Below, piece by piece: positions 21,641 to 32,900 of a stretch of 64,000 nucleotides of DNA. Location: positions 98,647,676-98,711,675 of the forward strand of contig OV050031.1 of assembly GCA_920105625.2 (NCBI GenBank). The letters run 5' to 3'. Positions within the stretch are counted from its first letter, which is position 1; each line of letters starts with the position of its first letter. A model generated the notes under the pieces. That model saw only the letters and a list, made by a program, of their open reading frames with translations. It had not been told where the DNA came from and did not search any database. Source of the DNA: Clusia tigrina. Taxonomy: Eukaryota > Arthropoda > Insecta > Diptera > Clusiidae. The position numbers and the translations under genes were made by a program.

Positions 21641-24600
21641 TTTATTTGGGATTCAAGGGTAGCATAGCTTTGAGCGATTGCTTAAATTGACAAGAGGCTC
21701 GAGTACTTTATTGTTACAAAATTTCAAGGTTTTATGACGCTTCAGTAAAAAGTTACAAGCATTTGTATGTTGCAAACTTTGGAGGACGTACCGTATAGAA
21801 GTTAGGGCTATTTGAAGTTTTATCAGTGTTTTTTTTGGGGATTCAAGGGTAGCATAGCTTTGAGCGATAGCTTAAATTGACAAGAGGCTCGAGTACTTTA
21901 TTGTTACAAAATTTCTAGGTTTTATTACGCTCCAGTAAAAAGTTACAAGCATTTGTATGTTGCAAACTTTGATAGGTGTAGGACGTACCGTATATAAGTT
22001 AGGGCCATTTGAAGTTTTATTAGTGTTTGATTTGGGACACAAGGGTAGTATAGCTTTGAGCGATAGCTTAAATTGACAAGCAGCTCGAGTACTTTATTGT
22101 TACAAAATTTCAAGGTTTTATGACGCTCCAGTAAAAAGTTAGAAGCATTTATATGTTGCAAACTTTGATAGGTGTAGGACGTACCGTATAGAAGTTTTAT
22201 CAGTGTTTGATTTGGGATTCAAGGGTAGCATAGCTTTGAGCGATAGCTGAAATTGACAAGAGGCTCGAGTACTTTATTGTTACAAAATTTCAAGGTTTTA
22301 TGACGCTCCAGTAAAAAGTTACAAGCATTTGTATGTTGCAAACTTTGATAGGTGTAGGACGTACCGTATAGAAGTTAGGGCCATTTGAAGTTTTATCAGT
22401 GTTTGATTTGGGGCTCAAGGGTAGCATAGCTTTGAGCGATAGCTTAAATTGACAAGCAGCTCGAGTACTTTATTGTTACAAAATTTCAAGGTTTTATGAC
22501 GCTCCAGTAAAAAGTTAGAAGCATTTATATGTTGCAAACTTTGATAGGTGTAGGACGTACCGTATAGAAGTTAGGGCCATTTGAAGTTTTATCAGTGTTT
22601 TATTTGGGATTCAAGGATAGCATAGCTTTGAGCAATAGCTTAAATTGACAACAGGCTCGAGTACTTTATTGTTACAAAATTTCAAGGCTTTATGACGCTC
22701 CAGTAAAAAGTTACAAGCATTTATCTGTTGCAAACTTTGATAGGTGTAGGACGTATTGTAAAGAAGTTAGGGCCATTTGAAGTTTTATCAGTGTTTGATT
22801 TGTGATTCAAGGGTAGCATAGCCTTGAGCGATAGCTTAAATTGACAAGAGGCTCGAGTACTTTATTGTTACAAAATTTCAAGGTTTTATGACGCTCCAGT
22901 AAAAAGTTACAAGAATTTGTATGTTGCAAACTTTGATTGGTGTAGGACGTACCGTATAGAAGTTAGGGCCATTTGAAGTTTTATCAGTGTTTGATTTGGG
23001 ACTCAAGGGTAGCATCGCTTTGAGCGATAGCTTAAATTGACAAGAGGCTCGAGTACTTTATTGTTACAAAATTTCAAGGTTTTATGACGCTCCAGTAAAA
23101 AGTTACAAGCATTTATATGTTGCAAACTTTGATAGGTGTAGGACGTACCGTATAGAAGTTAGGGCCATTTGAAGTTTTATCAGTGTTTTATTTGGGATTC
23201 AAGGGTAGCATAGCTTTGAGCAATAGCTTAAATTGACAAGAGGCTCGAGTACTTTATTGTTACAAAATTTCAAGACTTTATGACGCTCCAGTAAAAAGTT
23301 ACAAGCATTTATCTGTTGCAAACTTTGATAGGTATAGGACGTATTGTATAGAAGTTAGGGCCATTTGAAGTTTTATCAGTGTTTGATTTGTGATTCAAGG
23401 GTAGCATAGCCTTGAGCGATAGCTTAAATTGACAAGAGGCTCGAGTACTTTATTGTTACAAAATTTCAAGGTTTTATGACGCTCCAGTAAAAAGTTACAA
23501 GAATTTGTATGTTGCAAACTTTGATTGGTGTAGGACGTACCGTATAGAAGTTAGGGCCATTTGAAGTTTTATCAGTGTTTGATTTGGGACTCAAGGGTAG
23601 CATCGCTTTGAGCGACAGCTTAAATTGACAAGAGGCTCGAGTACTTTATTGTTACAAAATTTCAAGGTTTTATGACGCTCCAGTAAAAAGTTACAAGCAT
23701 TTATATGTTGCAAACTTTGATAGGTGTAGCACGCACCGTATAGAAGTTAGGGTCATTTGAAGTTTTATCAGTGTTTTATTTGGGATTCAAGGGTAGCATT
23801 GCTTTGAGCAATAGCTTAAATTGGCAAGAGGCTCGACTACTTTATTGTTACAAAATTTCCAGGTTTTATGACGCTCCAGTAAAAAGTTACAAGCATTTGT
23901 ATGTTGCAAACTTTGATAGGTGTAGGACATGCCGTATAGAAGTTAGGGCCATTTGAAGTTTTATCAGTGTTTGATTTGGGACTTAAGGGTAGCATAGCTT
24001 TGAGCGATTGCTTAAATTGACAAGAGGCTCGAGTACTTTATTGTTACAAAATTTCAAGGTTTTATGACGCTCCAGTAAAAAGTTACAAGCATTTGTATGT
24101 TGCAAACTTTGATAAGTGTAGGACGTACCATAGAAGTTAGGGCCATTTGAAGTTTTTTCAGTGTTTGATTCGGGACTTAAGGGTAGCATAGCTTTGAGCG
24201 ATAGCTTAAATTGACAAGCGGCTCGAGTACTTTATTGTTACAAAATTTCAAGGTTTTATGACGCTTCAATAAAAAGTTAAATGCATTTGTGTGTTGCAAA
24301 CTTTGATAGCTGTAGGACGTACCGTATATAAGTTAGGGCCATTTGAAGTGTTATCAGTGTTTGATTTGGGACTCAAGGGTAGCATAGCTTTGAGCGATAG
24401 CTTAAATTGACAAGAGGCTCGAGTACTTTATTGTTACAAAATTTCAAGGTTTTATGACGCTCCAGTAAAAAGTTACAAGCATTTGTATGTTCCAAACTTT
24501 GATAGGTGTAGGACGTACCGTATAGAAGTTAGGGCCATTTGAAGTTTTATCAGTGTTTGATTTGAGACTCAAGGATAGCATAGCTTTGAGCGATAGCTTA

Positions 24601-24965
24601 AATTGACAAGAGGCTCGAGTACTTTATTGTTACAAAATTTCAAGGTTTTATGACGCTCCAGTGAAAAGATACAAGCATTTGAATGTTACAAACTTTGATA
24701 GGTGTAGGACGTACCGTACAGAATTTAGGGCCATTTGCAGTTTTATCAGTGTTTGATTCGGGACTTAAGGGTAGCATAGCTTTGAGCGATAGCTTAAATT
24801 GACAAGCGGCTCGAGTACTTTATTAATACAAAATTTCAAGGTTATATAATGCTCCAGTAAAAAGTTACAAGCATTTATATGTTGCAAACTTTGATAGGTG
24901 TAGGACGTATCGTATAGAATTTAGGGCCATTTGAAGTTTTATCAGTGTTTGATTTGGGACTCAAG
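21641..24965 (+). repeat. 3,504-bp-period segmental duplication, copy 2
   Basis: Second copy, matching 18,137-21,461 at an offset of exactly 3,504 bp. Identity ends at 24,966, where GGGACTCAAGGG replaces the GGGACTCAAGTG of copy 1. The stretch just before it (21,461-21,640) matches 17,761-17,940 at offset 3,700. One 196-bp monomer (17,941-18,136) is therefore missing from the second repeat. The right end coincides with the change from domain A to domain B. Confidence 0.9.
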
Positions 24966-27900
24966 GGTAGCATAGCTTTGAGCGAGAGCTTAAATTGACA
25001 AGCGGCTCGAGTACTTTATTGTTACAAAATTTCAAGGTTTTGTTACGCTCCAGTAAAAATTACAAGCATTTGTATGTTGCAAACTTTGATAGGTGTAGGA
25101 CGTACCGTATAGAAGTTAGGGCCATTTGAAGTTTTATCAGTGTTTTATTTGGGATTCAAGGGTAGCATAGCTTTGAGCGATAGCTTAAATTGACAAGCGG
25201 CTCGAGTACTTTATTGTTACAAAATTTCAAGGTTTTATGACGCTCCAGTAAAAAGTTACAAGCATTTGTATGTTGCAAACTTTGATAGGTGTAGGACGTA
25301 CCGTATAGAATTTAGGGCCATTTGAAGTTTTATTTGTGTTTGATTTGGGACTTAAGTGTAGCATAGCTTTGAGCGATAGCTTAAATTGACAAGCGGCTCG
25401 AGTTCTTTATTGTTACAAAATTTCAAAATTTTATGACGCTCCAGTAAAAAGTTACAAGCATTTATATGTTGCAAACTTTGATAGGTGTAGGACGTACCGT
25501 ATAGAATTTAGGGCCATTTGAAGTTTTATCAGTGTTTGATTTGGGACTCAAGGGTAGCATAGCTTTGAGCGATAGCTTAAATTGACAAGCGGCTCGAGTA
25601 CTTTATTGTTACAAAATTTCAAGGTTTTATTACGCTCCAGTAAAAAGTTACAAGCATTTGTATGTTGCAAACTTTGACAGGTGTAGGACGTACCGTATAG
25701 AAGTTAGGGCCATTTGAAGTTTTATCAGTGTTTTATTTGGGATTCAAGGGTAGCATAGCTTTGAGCGATAGCTTAAATTGACAAGCGGCTCGAGTACTTT
25801 TTTGTTACAAAATTTCAAGGTTTTATGACGCTCCAATAAAAAGTTACAAGCATTTGTATGTTGCAAACTTTGATAGGTGTAGGACGTACCGTATAGAAGT
25901 TAGGGCCATTTGAAGTTTTATCAGTGTTTGATTTGGGACTTAAGGGTAGAATAGCTTTGAGCGATAGCTTAAATTGACAAGAGGCTCGAGTAATTTATTG
26001 TTACAAAATTTCAATGTTTTATGACGCTCCAGTGAGAAGCTACAAGCATTGTATGTTGCAAACTTTGATAGGTGTAGGACGTACCGTATAGAATTTAGGG
26101 CCATTTGAAGTTTTATCAGTGTTTGATTTGGGACTTAAGGGTAGCATAGCTTTGAGCGATAACTGAAATATGACAAGCGGCTCGAGTACTTTATTGTTAC
26201 AAAATTTCAGGTTTTATGACGCTCCAGTAAAAAGTTACAAGCATTTGTATGTTTCAAACTTTGATAGGTGTAGGACGTACCGTATAGAAGTTAGGGCCAT
26301 TTGAAGTTTTATCAGTGTTTGATTCAGGGATTAAGGGTAGCATAGCTTTGGGCGATAGCTTAAATTGACAAGAGGCTCGAGTACTTTATTGTTACAAAAT
26401 TTCAGGGTTTTATGACGCTCCAGTAAAAAGTTACAAGCATTTGTATGTTGCAAACTTTGATAGGTGTAGGACGTACTGTATAGAAGTTAGGGCCATTTGA
26501 AGTTTTATCAGTGTTTGATTTGGGACTCAATGGTAGCATAGATTTGAGCGATAGCTTAAATTGACAAGAGGCTCGAGTGCTTTATTGTTACAAAATTTCA
26601 AGATTTTATGACGCTCCAGTAAAAAGTTGCAAGCATTTATATGTTGCAAACTTTGATAGGAGTAGGACGTACCGTACAGAAGTTAGGGCGATTTGATGTT
26701 TTATCAGTGTTTGATTTGGGACTCAAGGGTAGCATAGCTTTGAGCGATAGCTTAAATTGACAAGAGGCTCGAGTACTTTATTGTTACCAAATTTCAAGGT
26801 TTTATGACGCTCCAGTAAAAAGTTACAAGCATTTGTATGTTGCAAACTTTGATAGGTGTAGCACGAACAGTATAGAAGTTAGGGCCATTTCAAGTTTTAT
26901 CAGTGTTTTATTTGGGATTCAAGGGTAGCATAGCTATGAGCGATAGCTTAAATTGACAAGAGGCTCGAGTACTTTATTGTTACAAAATTTCAAGGTTTTA
27001 TGACGCTCCAGTAAAAAGTTACAAGCATTTGTATGTTGCAAACTTTGATAGGTGTAGGACGTACCGTATAGAATTTAGGGCCATTTGAAGTTTTATTAGT
27101 GTTTGATTTGGGACTTAGCATAGCTTTGAGCGATAGCTTAAATTGACAAGAGGCTCGAGTTCTTTATTGTTACACAATTTCAAAGTTTTATGACGCTCCA
27201 GTAAAAAGTGACAAGCATTTATATGTTGCAAACTTTGATAGGCGTAGGACGTACCGTATAGAATTTAGGGCCATTTGAAGTTTTATCAGTGTTTGATTTG
27301 GGACTCAAGGGTAGCATAGCTTTGCGCGATAGCTTAAATTGACAAGCGGCTCGAGTACTTTATTGTTACAAAATTTCAAGGTTTTATTACGCTCCAGTAA
27401 AAAGTTACAAGCATTTGTATGTTGCAAACTTTGATAGGTGTAGGACGTACCGAATAGAAGTTAGGGCCATTTGAAGTTTTATCAGTGTTTTATTTGGGAT
27501 TCAAGGGTAGCCTAGCTTTGAGCGATAGCTTAAATTGACAAGAGGCTCGAGTACTTTATTGTTACAAAATTTCAGGGTTTTATGACGCTCCAGTAAAAAG
27601 TTACAAGCATTTGTATGTTGCAAACTTTGATAGGTGTAGGACGTACCGTACAGAAGTTAGGGCCATTTGAAGTTTTATCAGTGTTTGATTTGGGACTCAA
27701 GGGTAGCATAGCTTTGAGCGATAGCTTAAATTGACAAGAGGCTCGAGTACTTTATTGTTACAAAATTTCAAGGTTTTATGACGCTCCAGTAAAAAGTTAC
27801 AAGCATTTGTATGTTGCAAACTTTGATAGGTGTAGCACGAACCGTATAGAAGTTAGGGCCATTTGAAGTTTTATCAGTGTTCGATTCGGGACTTAAGAAT

Positions 27901-29880
27901 AGCATAGCTTTGAGCGATAGCTTAAATTGACAAGAGGCTCGATTACTTTATTGTTACACAATTTCAAGGTTTTATGACGCTCCAATAAAAAGTTACAAGC
28001 ATTTGTATGTTGCAAACTTTGTTAGGTGTAGGTCGTACCGTATAGAAGTTAGGGCGATTTGAAGTTTTATCAGTGTTTGATTTGGGACTTAAGGGTAGCA
28101 TAGCTTTGAACGATAGCTTAAATTGACAAGAGACTCGAGTACTTTATTGATACAAAATTTCAAGGTTTTATGGCGCTCCAGTGAAAAGTTAGAAGCATTT
28201 ATCTGTTGCAAACTTTGATGGTGTAGGACGTACCGTATAGAATTTAGGGTAATTTGAAGTTTTATCAGTGTTTGATTTGGGATTCAAGGGTAGCATAGCT
28301 TTGAGCGATAGCTTAAATTGACAAAAGGCTCGAGTGCTTTATTGTTACAAAATTTCAAGGTTTTATGACGCTCCAGTAAAAAGTTACAAGCATTTGTATG
28401 TTGCAAACTTTGATAGGTGTAGGACGTACCGTATAGAATTTAGGGCCATTTGAAGTTTTATCAGTGTTTGATTTGGGACTCAAGGGTAGCATAGCTTTGA
28501 GCGATAGCTTAAATTGACAAGCGGCTCGAGTTCTTTATTGTTACAAAATTTCAAGGTTTTATGACGCTCCAATAAAAAGTTACAAGCGTTTGTATGTTGC
28601 AAACTTTGTTAGGTGTAGGACGTACCGTATAGAAGTTAGGGCCATTTGAAGTTTTATCAGTGTTTGATTTGGGACTTAACGGTAGCATAGCTTTGAACGA
28701 TAGCTTAAATTGACAAGAGGCTCGAGTACTTTATTGTTACAAAATTTCAAGGTTTTATGACGCTCCAGTGAAAAGCTACAAGCATTTGTATGTTACAAAC
28801 TTTGATAGGTGTAGGACGTACCGTATAGAATTTAGGGCCATTTGAAGTTTTATCAGTGTTTGATTGAGGACTTAAGGGTAGCATAGCTTTGAGCGATAGC
28901 TTAAATTGACAAGCGGCTCGAGTACTTTATTGTTACAAAATTTCAAGGTTTTATGACGCTCCAGTAAAAAGTTACAAGCATTTGTATGTTGCAAACTTTG
29001 ATAGGTGTAGGACGTACCGTATAGAAGTTAGGGCCATTTGAAGTTTTATCAGTGTTTGATGCGGGACTTAAGGGTAGCATAGCTTTGGGCGATAGCTTAA
29101 ATTGACAGGAGGCTCGAGTACTTTAATGTTACAAAATTTCAGGGTTTTATGACGCTCCAGTAAAAAGTTCCAAGCATTTGTATGTTGCAAACTTTGATAG
29201 GTGTAGGACATACTGTATAGAAGTAAGGGCCATTTGAAGTTTTATCAGTGTTTGATTTGGGACTCAAGGGTAGCATAGATTTGAGCGATAGCTTAAATTG
29301 ACAAGAGGCTCGAGTGCTTTATTGTTACAAAATTTCAAGGTTTTATGACGCTCCAGTAAAAAGTTACAAGCATTTATATGTTGCAAACTTTGATAGGTGT
29401 AGGACGTACCGTACAGAAGTTAGGGCCATTTGAAGTTTTATCAGTGTTTGATTTGGCACTCAAGGGTAGCATAGCTTTGAGCAATAGCTTAAATTGACAA
29501 GAGGCTCGAGTACTTTATTGTTACAAAATTTCAAGGTTTTATGACGCTCCAGTGAAAAGTTACAAGCATTTGTATGTTGCAAACTTTGATAGGTGTAGGA
29601 CGTACCGTATAGAAGTTAGGGCCATTTGAAGTTTTATCAGTGATTGATTTGGGATTCAAGGGTAGCATAGCTTTGAGCGATAGCTTAAATTGACAAGAGG
29701 CTCGAGTACTTTATTGTTACAAAATTTCAAGGTTTTATGACGCTCCAGTAAAAAGTTACAAGCATTTGTATGTTGCAAACTTTGATAGGTGTAGGACGTA
29801 CCGTATAGAAGTTAGGGCCATTTGACGTTTTATTAGTGTTTTATTTGGGATTCAAGGGTAGCATAGCTTTGAGCAATAGC
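24966..29880 (+). repeat. Diverged satellite monomers without clear higher-order period
   Basis: About 25 monomers, many with private changes not shared with neighbours: GATAGGAGTAGG, TTGATGTTTTATC, GAGAAGCTACAAG, GAAATATGAC, GGACTTAGCATAG (6 bp lost near 27,116) and a shortened AAAAATTACAAG. The greater variety suggests that this stretch has been homogenised less recently than its neighbours. Some monomers (near 27.9-28.2 kb) resemble those at 30.4 and 33.8 kb. No gene is seen. Confidence 0.6.
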
Positions 29881-29900
29881 TTAAATTGACAAGAGGCTCG

Positions 29901-32900
29901 AGAACTTTATTGTTACAAAATTTCAAGGTTTTATGACGCTCCAATAAAAAGTTACAAGCATTTGTATGTTGCAAACTTTGATAGGTGTAGGACGTACCGT
30001 ATAGAAGTTAGGGCCATTTTAAGTTTTATCAGTGTTTGATTTGGGACTTAAGGGTAGCATAGCTTTGAGCGATAGCTTAAATTGACAAGAGGCTCGAGTG
30101 CTTTATTGTTACAAAATTTCAAGGTTTTATGACGCTCCAGTAAAAAGTTACAAGCATTTGTATGTTGCAAACTTTGATAGGTGCAGGACGTACCGTATAG
30201 AAGTTAGGGCCATTTGAAGTTTTATCAGTGTTTGATTCGGGACTCAAGGGTAGCATAGCTTTGAGCAATAGCTTAAATTGACAACAGGCTCGAGTACTTT
30301 ATTGTTACAAAATTTCAAGGTTTTATGACGCTCCAGTATAAAGTTTCAAGCATTTATATGTTGCAAACTTTGATAGGTGTAGGACGTACCGTATAGAAGT
30401 AAGGGCCATTTGAAGTTTTATCAGTGATTGATTTGGGACTCAAGGGTAGCATAGCTTTGAGCGATAGCTTAAATTGACAAGAGGCTCCATTACTTTATTG
30501 TTACAAAATTTCAAGGTTTTATGACGCTCCAATAAAAAGTTACAAGCATTTGTATGTTGCAAACTTTGTTAGGTGTAGGTCGTACCGTATAGAAGTTAGG
30601 GCCATTTGAATTTTTTTCAGTGTTTGATTTGGGAATTAAGGGTAGCATAGCTTTGAACGATAGCTTAAATTGACAAGAGACTCGAGTACTTTATTGATAC
30701 AAAATTTCAAGGTTTTATGACGCTCCAGTGAAAAGTTACAAGCATTTATATGTTGCAAACTTTGATGGTGTAGGACGTACCGTATAGAATTTAGGGCCAT
30801 TTGAAGTTTTATCAGTGTTTGATTTGGGATTCAAGGGTAGCATAGCTTTGAGCGATATCTTAAATTGACAAGAGGCTCGAGTGCTTTATTGTTACAAAAT
30901 TTCATGGTTTTATGACGCTCCAGTAAAAAGTTACAAGCATTTGTATGTTGCAAACTTTCATAGGTGTAGGACGTACCGTATAGAATTTCGGGCCATTTGA
31001 AGTTTTATCAGTGTTTGATTTGGGACTCAAGGGTAGCATAGCTTTGAGCGATAGCTTAAATTGACAAGCGGCTCGAGTTCTTTATTGTTACAAAATTTCA
31101 AGGTTCTATGACGCTCCAATAAAAAGTTACAAGCGTTTGTATGTTGCAAACCTTGATAGGTGTAGGACGTACCGTATAGAATTTAGGGCCATTTGAAGTT
31201 TTATCAGTGTTTGATTGAGGACTTAAGGGTAGCATAGCTTTGAGCGATAGCTTAAATTGACAAGCGGCTCGAGTACTTTATTGTTACAAAATTTCAAGGT
31301 TTTATGACGCCGGTAAAAAGTTACAAGCATTTGTATGTTGCAAACTTTCATAGGTGTAGGACGTACCGTATAGAAGTTAGGGCCATTTGAAGTTTTATCA
31401 GTGTTTGATTCGGGACTTAAGGGTATCATAGCTTTGGGCGATAGCTTAAATTGACAAGAGGCTCGAGTACTTTATTGTTACAAAATTTCAGGGTTTTTTA
31501 ACGCTCCAGTAAAAAGTTACAAGCATTTGTATGTTGCAAACTATGATAGGTGTAGGACGTACCGTATAGAAGTTAGGGCCATTTGAAGTTTTATCAGTGT
31601 TTGATTCGGGACTTAAGGGTAGCATAGCTTTGGGCGATAGCTTAAATTGACAAGAGGCTCGAGTACTTTATTGTTACAAAATTTCAGGGTTTTATGACGC
31701 TCCAGCAAAAAGTTCCAAGCATTTGTATGTTGCAAACTTTGATAGGTGTAGGACATACTGTATAGAAGTAAGTGCCATTTGAAGTTTTATCAGTGTTTGA
31801 TTTGGAACTCAAGGGTAGCATAGCTTTGAGCGATAGCTTAAATTGACAAGAGGCTCGAGTGCTTTATTGTTACAAAATTTCAAGGTTTTATGACGCTCCA
31901 GTAAAAAGTTACAAGCATTTATATGTTGCAAACTTTGATAGGTGTAGGACGTACCGTACAGAAGTTAGGGCCATTTGAAGTTTTCTCAGTGTTTGATTTG
32001 GAACTCAAGGGTAGCATAGCTTTGAGCGATAGCTTAAATTGACAAGAGGCTCGAGTGCTTTATTGTTACAAAATTTCAAGGTTTTATGACGCTCCAGTAA
32101 AAAGTTACAAGCATTTATATGTTGCAAACTTTGATAGGTGTAGGACGTACCGTACAGAAGTTAGGGCCATTTGAAGTTTTCTCAGTGTTTGATTTGGCAC
32201 TCAAGGGTAGCATAGCTTTGAGCAATAGCTTAAATTGACAAGAGGCTCGAGTACTTTATTGTTACAAAATTTCAAGGTTTTATGACGCTCCAGTAAAAAG
32301 TTACAAGCATTTCTATGTTGCAAACTTTGATAGGTGTAGAACGAAGCGTATAGAAGTTAGGGCCATTTGAAGTTTTATCAGTGATTGATTTGGGACTTAA
32401 GGGTAGCATAGCTTTGAGCGATAGCTTAAATTGACAAGCGGCTCGAGTACTTTATTGTTACAAAATTTCAAGGTTTTATGACGCTCCAGTGAAAAGTTAC
32501 AAGCATTTGTATGTTGCAAACTTTGATAGGTGTAGGACGTACCGTATAGAAGTTAGGGCCATTTGAAGTTTTATCAGTGATTGATTTGGGATTCAAGGGT
32601 AGCATAGCTTTGAGCGATAGCTTAAATTGACAAGAGGCTCGAGTACTTTATTGTTACAAAATTTCAAGGTTTTATGACGCTCCAGTAAAAAGTTACAAGC
32701 ATTTGTATGTTGCAAACTTTGATAGGTGTAGGACGTACCGTATAGAAGTTAGGGCCATTTGAAGTTTTATCAGTGTTTTATTTGGGATTCAAGGGTAGCA
32801 TAGCTTTGAGCAATAGCTTAAATTGACAAGAGGCTCGAGAACTTTATTGTTACAAAATATCAAGGTTTTATGACGCTCCAATAAAAAGTTACAAGCATTT

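Larger units (their letters stand above)
1..24965 (+). repeat. Satellite domain A (194/189-bp variant monomers)
   Basis: Domain A is defined by linked variants that I do not find further right. These include 194-bp monomers with ACCATAGAAG in place of ACCGTATAGAAG (about 531, 722, 2478, 4025, 5009, 6370, 12820, 20622 and 24126), 189-bp monomers with ACTTTGGAGGACG (about 1096, 7918, 11438, 14369, 18274 and 21780), TTATTAATGC or TTATTAATAC, CAAGCAGCTCG, GCGATTGCTTA and ACGTATTGTATAG. Long blocks repeat inside the domain at several nested scales. The right edge is taken where the second copy of the 3,504-bp repeat stops matching. No gene is seen in the domain. Confidence 0.85.
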
